A DNA stretch of 64,000 nt from Euzebyales bacterium (GTDB taxonomy: Bacteria > Actinomycetota > Nitriliruptoria > Euzebyales > JAHELV01), in NCBI GenBank assembly GCA_035461305.1, contig DATHVN010000141.1, forward strand, positions 1-64,000. Reading direction: 5' to 3'. The translations under genes were made by a program, and so were the position numbers. The notes under the pieces are model-generated. The model did not search any database, was not told the origin of the DNA, and saw only the letters and a program-made list of their open reading frames with translations. Shown piece after piece: positions 45,592-55,082 of this stretch; position 1 is the first letter of the stretch, and every line of letters starts with the position of its first letter.

Positions 45592-47445
45592 CTACCCCGC
45601 ACCGCTCCCGCCGAAGTCGACGACCGTTGCGCCGAGGTTGCGCCGCAGGGTCTCGATGGCCTGCTGGCGCAACTCCTCCTCGTCGGGCAGGTCGCCGGCC
45701 GCCTCCATCGCCTCGCGTTCGGCGACCTCGGCCGCCTCGGCCTCGTGCGCGGTCGGTCCCGCCTCGGCATCGTCGGAGGCGACGATGCAGTGCAGTCGCG
45801 CCCGCAGCCCGAGCACGTCGTGGATCGCGCCGCCGATGACGCGCTGGCCCTCGGCGCCACCGCACTCGCCGGCGTGGAACTGGTGGCCCGGGCGGAACTC
45901 CAGCGTGACCGTCTGATCGTCAACCGCGACGGGGCGGCTCATCGACATCAGCGCGTGCCAGCGGACCTTCTGCTGCCTGACACGGTCGAGCACCGCCGGC
46001 CACGACTGCTTGAGCAGGTCGAGGTCGACGGTGCCGCCACCGGACGACACGCCGGCGGACACCTCGGCCGATGTGTCGGACGACGTCGGCGCAGCAGCTG
46101 CGTCAGGCGTGGCTGCCGACGCGGTGGGTTGCGAGGATGCCTGCGGGTCGGCCGGGACCGCGCGCGCCGTGGCCGAGGCGGACGGCGTCGGGGCCGCGAC
46201 CGACTCGGGGGCCGGGTCCTGCGTCGTCGTCGGCGCATCGACCGCCACCCCGTCGGCGTCGGCCGACCGGGTGGCGGGCGGTCGCGCGGGCGGGACGTCG
46301 TCGACCCCGCTGCGTCGCTCGAGACGGTCGAGCCGCGCCCCCAACGCGGCGGCGTCGCCCGCCGCCTCGGGCAGGGCCGCCTTGGCCAGGGCCAGCTCAA
46401 GCGGCAGCCGCGTGTTGCCGCGCCGCATCTGCGCCTGGCACTCCGCCAGCAGGTCAACGGCGCGCAGCAGCTCGATCTGCCCTAGTGCGTCGGCCTGGGC
46501 GCGCAGCCGCTCCAGCCGCTCCGGCGTTCCCGGCACCAGGTCGGCGTCGGGCGCGGTCTGGACCAGGAACAGCGACCGGAGGTGCTCGGTGGCGTCCCGG
46601 GCGAACTGCCGCAGGTCGTGGCCGCTGTCGGCCAGGCGTTGGACCAGCCGGCACAGCGAGGCGACGTCGCCGCCTGCGATGCTGGCCGCCATGTCCGCCA
46701 GCAGGTCGTCGTCGGTCGTGCCGAGCACGTCGGCGACACCCTCGATCGTCACCTTCGGCCCGGTGAACGACACGACCTGCTCGAGGACCGACAGCGTGTC
46801 GCGGGCGCTGCCGTCGCCGGCACGGGCGATGAGCGCGATACTGCCGGTGTCGAAGGTGATCTGCTCGCGCTCACCGATCTCGGCGACGTGGGAGCTGAGC
46901 AGGGCCGCCGACAGGCGTCGGAAGTCGAAGCGCTGCGTGCGCGACAGGATCGTTGCGAGCACCTTGTGGGGCTCGGTCGTAGCGAACACGAACAGCACGT
47001 GGGCCGGTGGCTCCTCGACCGTCTTGAGGAACGCGTTCCAGCCCGCCGTCGACAGCATGTGGCACTCGTCGACGATGTAGACCTTCATGCGCGCCGAGGC
47101 CGGCGCGAAGGCCACCCGCTCACGAAGGTCGCGAACGTCGTCGACACCGCCGTGGCTGGCAGCGTCGATCTCGATGACGTCGACGTTCGACCCGTCGGTG
47201 ATCGACAGGCACTGGTCGCAGGCGTTGCACGGGTACGGCGTGGGGCCCTGCGCGCAGTTGACCGCCTTGGCCAGGATGCGGGCGGTGGACGTCTTCCCAG
47301 TGCCCCGTGGACCGGTGAACAGGTATGCGTGGTGCAGACGGTCCTCGGTGATGGCCTGCGACAGCGTCTCGGTGACGTGGGGCTGCCCTACGATCTCCGC
47401 GAAGGTCTGCGGCCGGTACTTGCGGTAGAGCGAGACGTGGGCCAT
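45592..47445 (-). CDS. dnaX: DNA polymerase III subunit gamma/tau
   Basis: 617 residues. The AAA+ clamp-loader core has Walker A GPRGTGKTSTARILAK, the zinc-binding CNACDQC, a Walker B-type VYIVDECHMLS and sensor 1 FATTEPHKV in the first 180 residues. The collar domain follows. The C-terminal region (about 365-520) is Ala/Pro/Ser/Thr-rich, then a short conserved domain (about 490-575, VRWHALMSMSRPVAV) that corresponds to the tau region. It loads the sliding clamp and tethers the polymerase. No programmed-frameshift slippery site was noticed. The SRP RNA gene lies just upstream. Confidence 0.95.
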   Translation of the reverse strand: MAHVSLYRKYRPQTFAEIVGQPHVTETLSQAITEDRLHHAYLFTGPRGTGKTSTARILAKAVNCAQGPTPYPCNACDQCLSITDGSNVDVIEIDAASHGGVDDVRDLRERVAFAPASARMKVYIVDECHMLSTAGWNAFLKTVEEPPAHVLFVFATTEPHKVLATILSRTQRFDFRRLSAALLSSHVAEIGEREQITFDTGSIALIARAGDGSARDTLSVLEQVVSFTGPKVTIEGVADVLGTTDDDLLADMAASIAGGDVASLCRLVQRLADSGHDLRQFARDATEHLRSLFLVQTAPDADLVPGTPERLERLRAQADALGQIELLRAVDLLAECQAQMRRGNTRLPLELALAKAALPEAAGDAAALGARLDRLERRSGVDDVPPARPPATRSADADGVAVDAPTTTQDPAPESVAAPTPSASATARAVPADPQASSQPTASAATPDAAAAPTSSDTSAEVSAGVSSGGGTVDLDLLKQSWPAVLDRVRQQKVRWHALMSMSRPVAVDDQTVTLEFRPGHQFHAGECGGAEGQRVIGGAIHDVLGLRARLHCIVASDDAEAGPTAHEAEAAEVAEREAMEAAGDLPDEEELRQQAIETLRRNLGATVVDFGGSGAG

Positions 47446-47498
47446 GGCACCTCGTCGGTGGGGCGTCGCCGGACGGCCGCGGCATCAGCCTTGGCGCA

Positions 47499-47653
47499 CG
47501 CCGTGGTCGCTACCGGACGGACGAACGGATGCGGCTGGCCCGCAGCACCCGTCACAAGCCGCTTATGGATGCTGCCTTCCGGCCCTGACCAGGTTCACGG
47601 TGCGACGTTGCACGGGACCGCACCCCTCGTCCGCCCGGTACCGACCACGGCGG
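47499..47653 (-). ncRNA. ffs: signal recognition particle RNA with extended stem
   Basis: The minus strand carries the hallmark domain IV sequence: CCTGGTCAGGGC followed by the GGAA tetraloop and GGCAGCA (about 47570-47594), where Ffh binds. Stems flanking it pair GCACC with GGTGC and GTCCCG with CGGGCC. Outside these, arms 47619-47653 and 47499-47534 are complementary over about 35 bp with only a few mismatches, so the whole RNA could be a hairpin of about 155 nt rather than the usual 95-110. The -10-like TATCAT on the minus strand (47661-47666) fits a 5' end near 47655. The position upstream of dnaX is conserved in actinobacteria. Ends are approximate. Confidence 0.88.
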
Positions 47654-47816
47654 ACCCCGGATGATAGCAGCGGATGCTCGTCCGTCCGACGCCGACCGGC
47701 GGGTGGCGGGACGTCGGATGGGACACCACCGCGACCCGAAAGGGGGCAGGTGCCCGAGGCGGGACAGGGGTGCCTAGACACACCGTGGTCTCCGACGGAG
47801 CGATCGGAGGACCCGA

Positions 47817-50471
47817 TGCACGACTATCCACCGCAGCCACCGCAGGGACACCCGACGACGCTCCTGGTCGGTGGGGACGCGGGGATCGGCAAGACGCGTC
47901 TGCTGGAGAAGTGGGCATAGCACGTCGCCGAGGCCGGTGCACGCATGGTGACCGGACGGTGCATCGAGCTCGGCGCCGCCTCGCTGCCGTACGGGGCGGT
48001 TGTGGAGGCCCTACGCCGGCTGGTGGCCGACACCCCGACCGCGCGTCGCCGCTGGCGTACCGCACCGATGAGCTGACACGCCGCCATCCCCTGTGGCCGT
48101 TGCTGGCCCGCCTCCAGCGCGCACCCCGGGTCGTGCCCGTGCCGCTCCGCGCGCTGGACCGCTCGGAGGTCGCGGAGCTGGCGACGGCGATCGTCGGCGA
48201 GCTGCCGGGCACGGCGCTGCTCGACGACGTGCACACCCGCAGCGAGGGCATCCCCTTCTTCGTCGAGGAGCTCCTGGCCACCGCCGATGGCACGACCGGC
48301 GCACTGCCCCGAAGCCCTGGCGGACGTGCTGGTGGCGCGGGTCGACGAGCTGCCGCCCGATGCCCAGGCGGTGGTCCGCATCGCGGCCGCCGCCGGGCGC
48401 GAGGTGGACCACGAGCTTCTCGCCCGCGTCGCCGCCGACCGTCTCGGGCTCCCGGAGCACCGCCTGCTGCAGGCGTTGCGCGACGCTGTCGCCGCACAGG
48501 TCCTCGTCGTCGGCGTGGACGGAGTCGGCGTTCCGCCACGCGCCGCTGCAGGAGGCGGTCCACGCCGACCTCCTCCCCGGTGAGCGGGTCGCGATCCACG
48601 CCGAGATCGCCATGATCCTCCAGGACCGCCCGGACCTGGCAGGCCACGCAGGGGTCACGGCGGCCTTGGCGTGGCACCACCTCGCCGCTCGGGATCAGGC
48701 CCGCGCGCTGACGGCGTCGCGTGACGCCGCGGCGCACGCCCGCCGCGTCGCGGCGTTCGCGGACGAGCAGCACCATCTCGAGCAGGTCCTCGAGCTGTGG
48801 ACATGCGTGCCCGATTCAGCGCAACGCACGGGGACGACGCTCGCCGACGTGCTCATCGACTCGGCGGCGGCCGCCTGGCACAACAACGACTCGGCCCGCG
48901 CCGAACGGTACGCGAGGCAGGCGCTGGAGCACATCGACCACGAGGCCGCGCCGCGCACGGCCGCCATCGCCTGGATGTGGGCTGGCATGGCACGCCACGC
49001 CGCAGGCCGCGACGGCGTGTTCGACGCCTACGAGCGCGCAGTCGCGCTGATGCCGCCAGAGCCGTCGGCCGAGCGCGCCCGCCTGCTCAGCGCCCAGGCG
49101 ATCGCACTGGCACTCCTCCCGCGGCTGGAGCACGCGGTCGGCCCGATCGAGGAGGCGGTGCAGGTCGCCGCGCAGGTGGGCGCGCAAGGGAACAGCTGCA
49201 GGCCCTGATCACCAAGGGCGTCGTCGCCGGCCTCGGCGACGACGACGGTGGGCTCGCCGCCTTCGCCGACGCACGCCGCCTCGCCCGGGAGCACGGGCTG
49301 CTCGAAGGCGGACGCCTGTACGTCAACGAGGCGGACGTGCTGTTCAACCTGGGGCGCATCGACGAGGCCCTCGCGGTCGGCGCGGAAGGCCTGCGCTGGG
49401 CCGCCGACCGCGGGATCCTGCGGACGCGCGGGACATGGCTGCACGCGAACATGGCCGAGTTCCTGCTGCGTCTCGGACGGCTCAAGGAGGCGCGGGCCCA
49501 TGTGCGCGACGCTGTGGCGCTGGTCGGCACCGACATCAGCGACGTCCACGTCCGCCAGCGTGAGGCCTGTGCCCTGCTGCTCGCCGACGAGCTCGATGGT
49601 GTCAACGACGCACTCGCGGTGATCGCGTCGCTGCACCACGGCATCGCCGCGGGCTCCCAGATGGAGGGCCCCGCAGCGAGCTCGTCGCCGAGCTCGCCTT
49701 GGCCCGCGACGACCCGCCGGCGCCCTGGCAGCGGTCCGCGCCGGGCTCGACGCGGTGGAACGCGCCGATGGCGTCCGCCGCCACGGCGGAGGGCTGTACG
49801 CACTGGGCCTGCACGCCGCCTCCCTGCTCGACGACGATCGCATGGCGCGGCGACCGAGATCCACGAACGACTGGAAGGCAGCCGGCGGGGGGCCACCCGT
49901 GGCGTGCCCGTTGTGGACCGCGTTCACCGCGACCACTGACGCCGAGTGGGCGACCCTGCACGGCGCCGCGGACGTCGCCGATCGCTGGGCCGAGGCGGAG
50001 CGCCGGCTCGATGCGCTCGGCTTCGTCACGGCGGCGACGCAGACCCGCATCCGCCACGCACTGGCCCTGCTGTTCGAGGACCGTGACGCCGCCGCGACGC
50101 AGCTCGAGCGGCCTTGGACGGACGCCGAATCCGCCGGCCTCTCATTGCTGTGCCGTGAGGCGAAGCGGATTGGCCGGCGCGCGAACATCGCCCTCGGGCA
50201 GGCCCTGGGCGCGACCCCGTTCGGGCTGACACCGCGGGAGCGGGAGGTCCTGCGCCTGCTCGCAGAGGGCCGCAGCAACCCGGAGATCGGCCGCGTGCTG
50301 TTCATCAGCCGTAAGACGACCAGTGCGCACGTGTCGAACATCCTGGCAAAGCTCGGTGTGAGCAGCCGCGGCGAGGCTGCGGCCACCGCCCACCGGACGG
50401 GACTCGACGGGGGTGACCCTGCCGGTCCGGGTGCGGAGCTCGTCCGGAGGCGTCAGGCGTCGGGCAGGTAG
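47817..50471 (+). pseudogene. LAL-family (AAA + LuxR-type HTH) regulator, multiply broken
   Basis: The Walker A segment LLVGGDAGIGKTRLLEKWA ends in an in-frame TAG at about 47917. The same frame continues to TARRRW, then DNA is missing (the Walker B part) before TDELTRRHPLWPLLARLQ in another frame. Further frame changes occur near 48280, 48520, 49190, 49680 and 49850. The TPR-like middle is recognisable throughout, and the C-terminal LuxR helix-turn-helix (LTPREREVLRLLAEGRSNPE then ISRKTTSAHVSNILAKLGVS, about 50226-50375) is intact to the stop at 50471. An intact protein would be about 900 residues, an ATP-dependent transcription activator. Its 3' end overlaps ylbL by 19 bp. Confidence 0.8.
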
Positions 50472-51562
50472 CGACAGGATGCAGCCGGTGGTGCGTGGTC
50501 GGCGGCGGCGATGGCCGACCCGGCCGCGAGGGTCGTGCGGGCGTCGTCGAACGTGTCGACTGCGACCACCGTCATGGGGCTGCCGCGCGGTAGCGCCGCG
50601 CGAGCCTCGGCCGCCTGCGGAGCCGGCGCAACGAACACGTCGGCACCCTCGCGGGCCGCCGCGGCCACCTTGAGGTCGATGCCGTCGATCGTGCCGACCG
50701 TGCCATCGAGCGCGAGGGTCCCGGTCCCGGCGATCCGCCTGCCGTCGGCCAGGTCGTCGTCGTCGACGAGGTCGAAGATCGCCAGGCCGGTCATCAGGCC
50801 CGCGCTGGGCCCGCCGACCTCGCCCGAGGCGACGTCGACCTCGAACGGCAACTGCACGTGCGGCGCGTGGGTCGTGATGCGGATGCCGATCACCGGCCGC
50901 TGCTCACCGCCGACGTCACGCAGGGCGGGCGCCACCTCCTCGACGACCTCCTCGCCGTCTCGCAGCACGCGCAGGTCCAGTGGCGCCGTGCCGTCGATCG
51001 CCTCGACGAGCTCGACGTCGGTCATCACCGGCGCGCCGTCGACGGCCGTGATCACGTCGCCGGCGCGCAGCACCCCCTCCGCGGGCGAGTTGTCGATGAC
51101 CTCGGCGACGTCGACGCCGGAGCCGGTGACCTCGACCGGCAGCCCCGCTGCACGCAACGCGACCACGACCGCCCGGTCGGTCGCGTCGACGAAGATCTGG
51201 CGCTGTCGCTCCAGATAGCGGTCGCGGCGTTTGCCGTCCAGCAGCGCACGTTTGCTCACGACCCCCTGGTCGTCGCGCAGGCCGGCCAGCAGGAGGCCGA
51301 ACAGCGTCGCGTCCCGCTGTGCCACGGTCGTGAACAGGAAGTCGCCGTCGACGGTCGCGTCCGGACGCTCGGCGATCATGACGCACCGGGAGACGCCGAT
51401 CGCCGACCCGGGCAACTCGATGTATGCGGGCAGCGGGACGACCGACCCAGCCAGGACGAGCAGTGCGATCGAAAACGGCAGGAACCACGTCCGCAGCCAG
51501 GAAGGGATAGCGACGTCCCGAGCGTCGGCGGTGACCCCGTCACCACGTCCGTGCCGTCCCAT
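50453..51562 (-). CDS. YlbL family PDZ/Lon-like serine protease
   Basis: 369 residues. One N-terminal membrane helix (FLPFSIALLVLAGSVVPL), a PDZ domain (VIDNSPAEGVLRAGDVITAV, about residues 160-220) and a C-terminal Lon-type protease domain with Ser in GGPSAGLMTG and Lys in GIDLKVAAAAREGADV form the catalytic dyad. The YlbL/Rv3194c family is anchored outside the membrane; B. subtilis YlbL degrades a cell-division inhibitor after DNA damage. It lies 4 bp downstream of the M50 protease gene, so two membrane proteases are co-expressed. Confidence 0.93.
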   Translation of the reverse strand: MGRHGRGDGVTADARDVAIPSWLRTWFLPFSIALLVLAGSVVPLPAYIELPGSAIGVSRCVMIAERPDATVDGDFLFTTVAQRDATLFGLLLAGLRDDQGVVSKRALLDGKRRDRYLERQRQIFVDATDRAVVVALRAAGLPVEVTGSGVDVAEVIDNSPAEGVLRAGDVITAVDGAPVMTDVELVEAIDGTAPLDLRVLRDGEEVVEEVAPALRDVGGEQRPVIGIRITTHAPHVQLPFEVDVASGEVGGPSAGLMTGLAIFDLVDDDDLADGRRIAGTGTLALDGTVGTIDGIDLKVAAAAREGADVFVAPAPQAAEARAALPRGSPMTVVAVDTFDDARTTLAAGSAIAAADHAPPAASCRYLPDA

Positions 51563-51566
51563 CCGG

Positions 51567-52724
51567 TCACCCGACGGCGTCGGCCAGCAGGCTCGTCGTC
51601 AGAAGCCCGACCGGCTCGCCGTCGCGCACCACGATCAGCATGCGGTCGCGCGATCGCAGGAGCTGGTCGAGGGCCTCGTCCGTCGGCGTGTCGTGGTCGA
51701 TGAACACGTCGGCGACGACGACGTCGTCGACGCTGGTCCGGTCCCAGTCTCGGGCGGGCACGCCGTCGAGATCGTTCAGCTTCACGCCACCGAGCAGCGG
51801 CTGCCCGACCGGCCAGAGGACCGACGGGCGCTGCTGCAGGCGCGGTCCGATGTCGGCGAGACGCGCGCCGGAGGGCACGGTCGGCGGCACGGCGCCCATG
51901 AGGTCCCCGACGCGGCGGCGCGCGAGGGCCTCGCGGTGCTGGGCGGCGGCGTACGCCTGCATCGAGGACTGCAGCAGGAAGATCCCGATCAGCCCGCCCC
52001 ACAGACCGAATGACGCCAGCACCTGCGCGGCCGCCCACAGCGGTCGGACGGGCAGCTCGGGGACACCAGTCACCGACAGGACGGCGCCCAGCAGGAGCAA
52101 CCCGGCGAAGAGCTGGCCGACCCTTGCCGCCATCCGGGTCGCGCCGTTGCGGGAGGACGTCGCCAGCCACAGCACCGCCCGCAGCAGGCGCCCGCCATCA
52201 AGCGGGTAGCCGGGCACCAGGTTGAAGACGGCCATCGCACCGTTGAGCCACGCGAGGTAACCGGCGACGAGCTCGAACGTCGAGAAGTCCGGCAGGATCC
52301 GCACGACCAGGCCGAAGACCGCGGCGAGCACGAGGCTGATCAGCGGGCCGATCCCGACGATCACTATCTCGTCGCGCGCCGTCCGCGGTTCACCGACCGA
52401 CTCGGTCACGCCACCGAGCAGGAACAGCGTGATACTGCGCACGTCGACGCCGCGGTCGAGGCTGGTGACGGCGTGGCCGACCTCGTGGGCGAAGATGCAC
52501 GCGATGAACAGCAGCGTCGTCGCAGCGGCGGTCGTCCACGCGCCGACCGGCTCACCGTCGAACGCCGGACGGGCCATGAAGTCCCGCGCGAGCCAGAATG
52601 TGAAGAGCCCGATCAAGGCGAGCAGGGACGGACCGACGCGCAGCGGCACCCCATGCACGTGCAACAAGGTCCAGCGCGCACCGACGACCAGCCCACCAGG
52701 TCCAGGTCGTGTGCGCTCGGCCAT
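51567..52724 (-). CDS. site-2-type intramembrane metalloprotease (M50) with CBS domains
   Basis: 385 residues. The zinc motif FAHEVGHAV in the third helix and the NLVPGYPLDGGRLLRA motif of M50 proteases are intact. About six membrane helices are followed by two CBS domains (about residues 265-385). This is the SpoIVFB/Rip3-like branch, which cleaves membrane-bound anti-sigma factors or other type II segments; the CBS pair may sense nucleotides. It precedes ylbL by 4 bp. The start is 65 bp from the divergent tRNA-Ser gene. Confidence 0.92.
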   Translation of the reverse strand: MAERTRPGPGGLVVGARWTLLHVHGVPLRVGPSLLALIGLFTFWLARDFMARPAFDGEPVGAWTTAAATTLLFIACIFAHEVGHAVTSLDRGVDVRSITLFLLGGVTESVGEPRTARDEIVIVGIGPLISLVLAAVFGLVVRILPDFSTFELVAGYLAWLNGAMAVFNLVPGYPLDGGRLLRAVLWLATSSRNGATRMAARVGQLFAGLLLLGAVLSVTGVPELPVRPLWAAAQVLASFGLWGGLIGIFLLQSSMQAYAAAQHREALARRRVGDLMGAVPPTVPSGARLADIGPRLQQRPSVLWPVGQPLLGGVKLNDLDGVPARDWDRTSVDDVVVADVFIDHDTPTDEALDQLLRSRDRMLIVVRDGEPVGLLTTSLLADAVG

Positions 52725-52759
52725 GCAGCTCCCCGTGAAGCGTGAACCACCTCGCTCGC

Positions 52760-52765
52760 TATACT
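52760..52765 (+). promoter_or_regulatory. -10 box of the tRNA-Ser(GGA) gene
   Basis: TATACT lies 23 bp before the tRNA 5' end at 52789. No convincing -35 box is visible at the expected distance. Confidence 0.5.
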
Positions 52766-52788
52766 GCCCGCCGAGTCCGAGTTCTGCT

Positions 52789-52877
52789 GGAGCCGTCGCC
52801 TAGTCTGGCCTATGGCGCGGTCTTGGAATGGCCGTAGGGCGGTGACGCCCTCGAGGGTTCGAATCCCTCCGGCTCCG
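52789..52877 (+). tRNA. tRNA-Ser (anticodon GGA)
   Basis: Acceptor GGAGCCG/CGGCTCC with discriminator G, anticodon stem CGGTC/GGCCG with loop TTGGAAT (anticodon GGA), the long variable arm of class II tRNAs, and T arm GAGGG/CCCTC with TTCGAAT. It reads UCC and UCU. No CCA is encoded. Confidence 0.95.
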
Positions 52878-53079
52878 CTCTGCGACGCCCGCCGATCGGC
52901 TTACGATCGTCGGTGCGCCGAGACCGCTGGGGGCTCCCGCCCGGACCCGTTGGTCGCATGGCTCCCGCTGCGTTTGTGACGGGACACGTGGCTCTCGTCG
53001 GGGAAACCACGGACCGGTGCTCATGTGATTCTCGCCGGACGTAGCCCGCGCTGCCGACGGTCGCCGGTCGCACCGCACA

Positions 53080-53290
53080 TCAGCGCCGCGACGCCAGCGT
53101 CCGGGCGGCGATGCGCCAACCCAGGCCGACGTCGCCGGCGCGGAAGATGATCGAGTCGCGCACCTCGACGCGCGATCGCGCGCCTGACGTGGGTCCACAC
53201 GACGGGGTCGGCGCCGGCCCGCACCTGCTCCATGGTCGGAGGCGGTTGCACGACGACGCCCTCCCCGCCATCAGTGTCGGCTGCCGGGCA
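53080..53290 (-). pseudogene. small hypothetical protein, possible frameshift
   Basis: One frame reads PPPTMEQVRAGADPVVWTHV with coding-like third positions. After a shift near 53170 another frame continues VEVRDSIIFRAGDVGLGWRI and stops at 53080. Together they would make a protein of about 65-70 residues. I do not recognise the family and the start is unclear. The rest of the 52878-53318 interval shows only a weak dyad after the tRNA (CCGATCG and CGATCG around 52889-52911). Confidence 0.35.
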
Positions 53291-53318
53291 GTCTACTGCC
53301 GCAGGTCGGCTGTCCGGG

Positions 53319-53708
53319 TCAGGGGTCGCGGATCGTGTTGATCATGTGTGGCGCGGCGCGAGCGACGTACGCGAGGACCTCCCGGGCCGCGTCATCGGGC
53401 CAGCCCTGACGGCCGATCGCGCCCGCCATCAGCTGCGCCCAGCGCAGGGCCTCGACCTCGGTGATCACGAACGGCGCGTGCCGCATGCGCAACCGGGGGT
53501 GTCCGTGACGCCGCGAGTAGATGGGACCGCCACCGAAGTACTGAGCAAGGAACTGCCCCAAGTGCCGCGTGCCGGGCTCGAGGTCGTCGGGGTAGTGCGG
53601 ACGCAGCACCGGGTCCTGCTCCACCGCCGCGTAGAAGTCCTCCACAAGGGCGTGGAACGCCGCCTCGCCGCCGACCCGTTCGAACACGGTCGTGGGCTCG
53701 CCGCTCAT
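53319..53708 (-). CDS. glbO: truncated haemoglobin, group II (HbO)
   Basis: 129 residues. The N-terminus TVFERVGGEAAFHALVEDFY, the heme-pocket stretch QYFGGGPIYSRRHGHPRLRM with the proximal histidine in RHAPF, and the Trp in ALRWAQLM (the conserved TrpG8 of group II) fit HbO. It binds oxygen or NO near the membrane and may protect respiration. Its ATG overlaps the tadA stop (ATGA). Confidence 0.93.
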   Translation of the reverse strand: MSGEPTTVFERVGGEAAFHALVEDFYAAVEQDPVLRPHYPDDLEPGTRHLGQFLAQYFGGGPIYSRRHGHPRLRMRHAPFVITEVEALRWAQLMAGAIGRQGWPDDAAREVLAYVARAAPHMINTIRDP

Positions 53709-54196
53709 CGGCGGTCGACGCCGGGCGTCGCCGCCGTGGCGCGTCGCCGACGGTGGAAGAACCGCGTGAGCACGCCGGCGCACTCGTCCGCCCGGATGCC
53801 GCTGACGACCGTGGCGCTGTGGTTGAGCCGCTCGTGGCGCGCGAGGTCCATCAGCGACCCAACGGCACCGGCCTTGGGGTCGGAGGCGCCGTAGACCAGC
53901 ATCGGCACCCGTGCGAGGACGACCGCGCCGGCGCACATGGCACACGGCTCCAGCGTGACGTACAGCACGCAGCGCTCCAGGCGCCACGACCCGACCACCT
54001 CGGCAGCTGCCCGCAACGCCAGCATCTCGGCGTGCGCGGTCGGGTCCTGCCGGCGCTCCCGCTCGTTGTGGGCGCGGGCAATGATCTGCCCGTCCCGAAC
54101 CACGACCGCCCCCACCGGCACGTCGTCGTGGGCCTCGGCGGCACGGGCCTCGGCCAGCGCCTCGTCCATCCAGATGCGGTGCGTCAGCGTGCTCAC
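53705..54196 (-). CDS. tadA: tRNA-specific adenosine deaminase
   Basis: 163 residues from the GTG at 54196; an ATG six to eight codons later (MDEALAEARAAEAHD) is a possible alternative. The zinc ligands are in TAHAEMLAL and LEPCAMCAGAV; the glutamate in HAE is the proton shuttle. It converts A34 to inosine in tRNA-Arg(ACG). It sits directly next to the tRNA-Ser(CGA) gene and upstream of glbO, with which it overlaps by 4 bp. Confidence 0.94.
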   Translation of the reverse strand: MSTLTHRIWMDEALAEARAAEAHDDVPVGAVVVRDGQIIARAHNERERRQDPTAHAEMLALRAAAEVVGSWRLERCVLYVTLEPCAMCAGAVVLARVPMLVYGASDPKAGAVGSLMDLARHERLNHSATVVSGIRADECAGVLTRFFHRRRRATAATPGVDRR

Positions 54197-54233
54197 CGGT
54201 TCGTCCCAACGGCGGCGGGCGGGCAGGCCCCGT

Positions 54234-54321
54234 GGTGGAGGTGGGATTCGAACCCACGAGGGCGTTGCCGCCCTACCGCATTTCGAGTGCGGCGCACTAG
54301 GCCGGGCTATGCGACTCCACC
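54234..54321 (-). tRNA. tRNA-Ser (anticodon CGA)
   Basis: On the minus strand: acceptor GGTGGAG/CTCCACC, anticodon stem CCGCA/TGCGG with loop CTCGAAA (anticodon CGA), a long variable arm, and T arm GTGGG/CCCAC with TTCGAAT. The base after the acceptor is A rather than the G expected for serine tRNAs. It reads UCG, a frequent serine codon here. Confidence 0.94.
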
Positions 54322-54410
54322 GCGGCGCGCACGGCAGTGCGCGGCGAGGCGACAGACTACCATCGCCATCCGCTGCCACGCCGTCGATCTGCAGCGATCC
54401 GAGAGAGGTC

Positions 54411-55076
54411 ATGACCGAGTCCGCCACCACGCGCCGCCGTGAGCTGTGCGACCTTCTGTCCAGCTTGACCCTCGAGCAGTGGACGGCCGAGACGCTGTGC
54501 GCCGGCTGGGACGCCGCTGACATCACCGCCCACCTGATCGTCCGTGAGCGTGAGCCGTGGACCGGTCCCGGGCTCGTCCTCGGCGGACCGTTCGCCGACC
54601 TGACCGATCGCCGGCGGGCCGCGTGGAAGGCACGCGGGCGGGAGGCGCTGATCGGGGCGCTGCGGGCTGGTCCGCCCTGGCCGCTGACGGTCGCTCCCCT
54701 CGAGGGCACGCAGGTCGTCGAGGACTGGATCCATGAGCAGGATGTCCGCCGTGGCGGGGCCGGCCTGTCGACGCCACCGCCAAGACCCGGGCTGGAGCGC
54801 CTGCTGTGGGGTGCTGCGCGGCGCTTCGCGTTGAGGACGCTCTCGGTCGACGCCAACGTCGTGATCGAGCTCACCGACGGGCGGCGGCGCCGCCGGCTCC
54901 AGTCGCGGCGGAGGCTGCCGTTCGCGACCTCGACCGACGCCGCCGCGGATGTCACGATCACCGGTCGGGTCGCCGAGCTGCTGCTGTACGCGGTAGGCCG
55001 CGACGGCGCTGAGGTCGAGGTGACGGGCGACGCGGCGGCCGGGTCGCTGCTCGCGGCCAGCCCTCGCAGCGTCTGA
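54411..55076 (+). CDS. mycothiol-dependent maleylpyruvate isomerase-family protein
   Basis: 221 residues. The N-terminal DinB-like helical bundle (CDLLSSLTLEQWTAETLCAG, then WDAADITAHLIVRERE with the metal-binding histidine) and the second metal region (VVEDWIHEQDVRRG) match the family fused to a C-terminal SCP2-like domain (residues about 130-221). Relatives use mycothiol, the actinobacterial thiol. The reaction is unknown here. The start has a Shine-Dalgarno-like GAGAGAGG just upstream. It converges with the GNAT gene by 6 bp. Confidence 0.85.
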   Translation: MTESATTRRRELCDLLSSLTLEQWTAETLCAGWDAADITAHLIVREREPWTGPGLVLGGPFADLTDRRRAAWKARGREALIGALRAGPPWPLTVAPLEGTQVVEDWIHEQDVRRGGAGLSTPPPRPGLERLLWGAARRFALRTLSVDANVVIELTDGRRRRRLQSRRRLPFATSTDAAADVTITGRVAELLLYAVGRDGAEVEVTGDAAAGSLLAASPRSV

Positions 55077-55082
55077 CCCGAG

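Noticed and set aside
47917-47919. In-frame stop in the LAL regulator as recoded selenocysteine
   Set aside because: The codon is TAG, not TGA, and several frameshifts follow, so decay is the simpler explanation.
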